A stretch of DNA of 33,940 nt, taken from Nitrospirae bacterium MYbinv3. Its GTDB lineage: Bacteria > Nitrospirota > Thermodesulfovibrionia > Thermodesulfovibrionales > Magnetobacteriaceae. Positions 33,848-33,940 of the stretch are shown one piece after another (positions within the stretch are counted from its first letter, which is position 1; every line of letters starts with the position of its first letter). The notes under the pieces were generated by a model. That model did no database searches. It was not told the DNA's origin and was given only the letters and a program-made list of their open reading frames with translations. The stretch lies in contig PEAB01000038.1 of assembly GCA_002753395.1 (NCBI GenBank), positions 1 through 33,940 on the forward strand, in the 5' to 3' direction. The position numbers were made by a program, and so were the translations under genes.

Positions 33848-33940
33848 CTTAGACCCTCCCACAAGGGAACTTGTTCCCTTGACCCTGTAAATGTCAGGCG
33901 TGGCTGCTTAAAATGTCGCCCATGTGCATACATATTAATG

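Larger units (their letters stand above)
33614..33940. other. Gene-free right end with promoter and terminator repeats
   Basis: No gene is seen. The stretch contains the likely promoter of the receiver-kinase operon (33664-33693) and two GC-rich hairpins oriented as terminators for minus-strand transcripts arriving from beyond the right edge (33743-33786 and 33824-33847), plus the palindrome at 33863-33880. Confidence 0.6.

Noticed and set aside
1-33940. CRISPR array, tRNA, rRNA or full insertion sequence
   Set aside because: No regularly spaced repeats, no cloverleaf with CCA-type end and no transposase frame were seen on reading either strand.

Overview
The window (33,940 bp, moderate GC by eye) is bacterial chromosome from an anaerobic or facultative Gram-negative organism rich in two-component signalling. 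An Rnf complex in the order CDGEAB, a class III PHA synthase, a VorB-type 2-oxoacid:ferredoxin oxidoreductase subunit, many long kinases and several dispersed palindromic repeat families would fit an uncultivated Nitrospirota (for example a Magnetobacterium relative) or a Desulfobacterota member. That placement is inference from gene content only. No rRNA, tRNA, CRISPR array or complete insertion sequence was seen.

Layout. 1-437: repeat-bearing intergenic DNA and a likely promoter. 438-8747 (+): rnfC-D-G-E-A-B, a small coiled-coil protein, then phaE-phaC, probably one transcription unit joining ferredoxin/NAD redox energy coupling to carbon storage. 8890-10842 (+): a DinG-type helicase, convergent with a minus-strand clpC - thioredoxin-like lipoprotein/anchored protein - DUF4416 unit (14410-10848) that has a good sigma70-type promoter. 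14411-15175: no gene, but several nested or adjacent repeats. 15176-23388 (-): a signalling array that reads, in transcription order, a double periplasmic binding protein (TRAP DctP-type fused to ABC branched-chain-amino-acid type), a membrane hybrid kinase with receiver and HPt, a kinase whose 5' half is missing, a receiver-kinase, and a receiver-HD-GYP protein. 23481-25875 (-): a remnant toxin-antitoxin gene, an orphan vorB and a sugar-nucleotide epimerase broken by one in-frame TAA. 26080-33613 (-): a receiver, a 1765-residue Ser/Thr kinase-ATPase-GAF-histidine kinase, and a Cache-domain histidine kinase. 33614-33940: promoter and terminator-type repeats.

The most unusual item is the fused two-binding-domain protein at 21223-23388, translationally coupled to the hybrid kinase. 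A reasonable model, not proven, is that it senses two classes of small solutes in the periplasm, presents this to the kinase, and the phosphorelay ends in c-di-GMP hydrolysis by the HD-GYP protein. Decay is also visible in the same strip: a 5'-truncated kinase whose homology stops at a repeat end, a collapsed toxin-antitoxin pair and an epimerase nonsense mutation.
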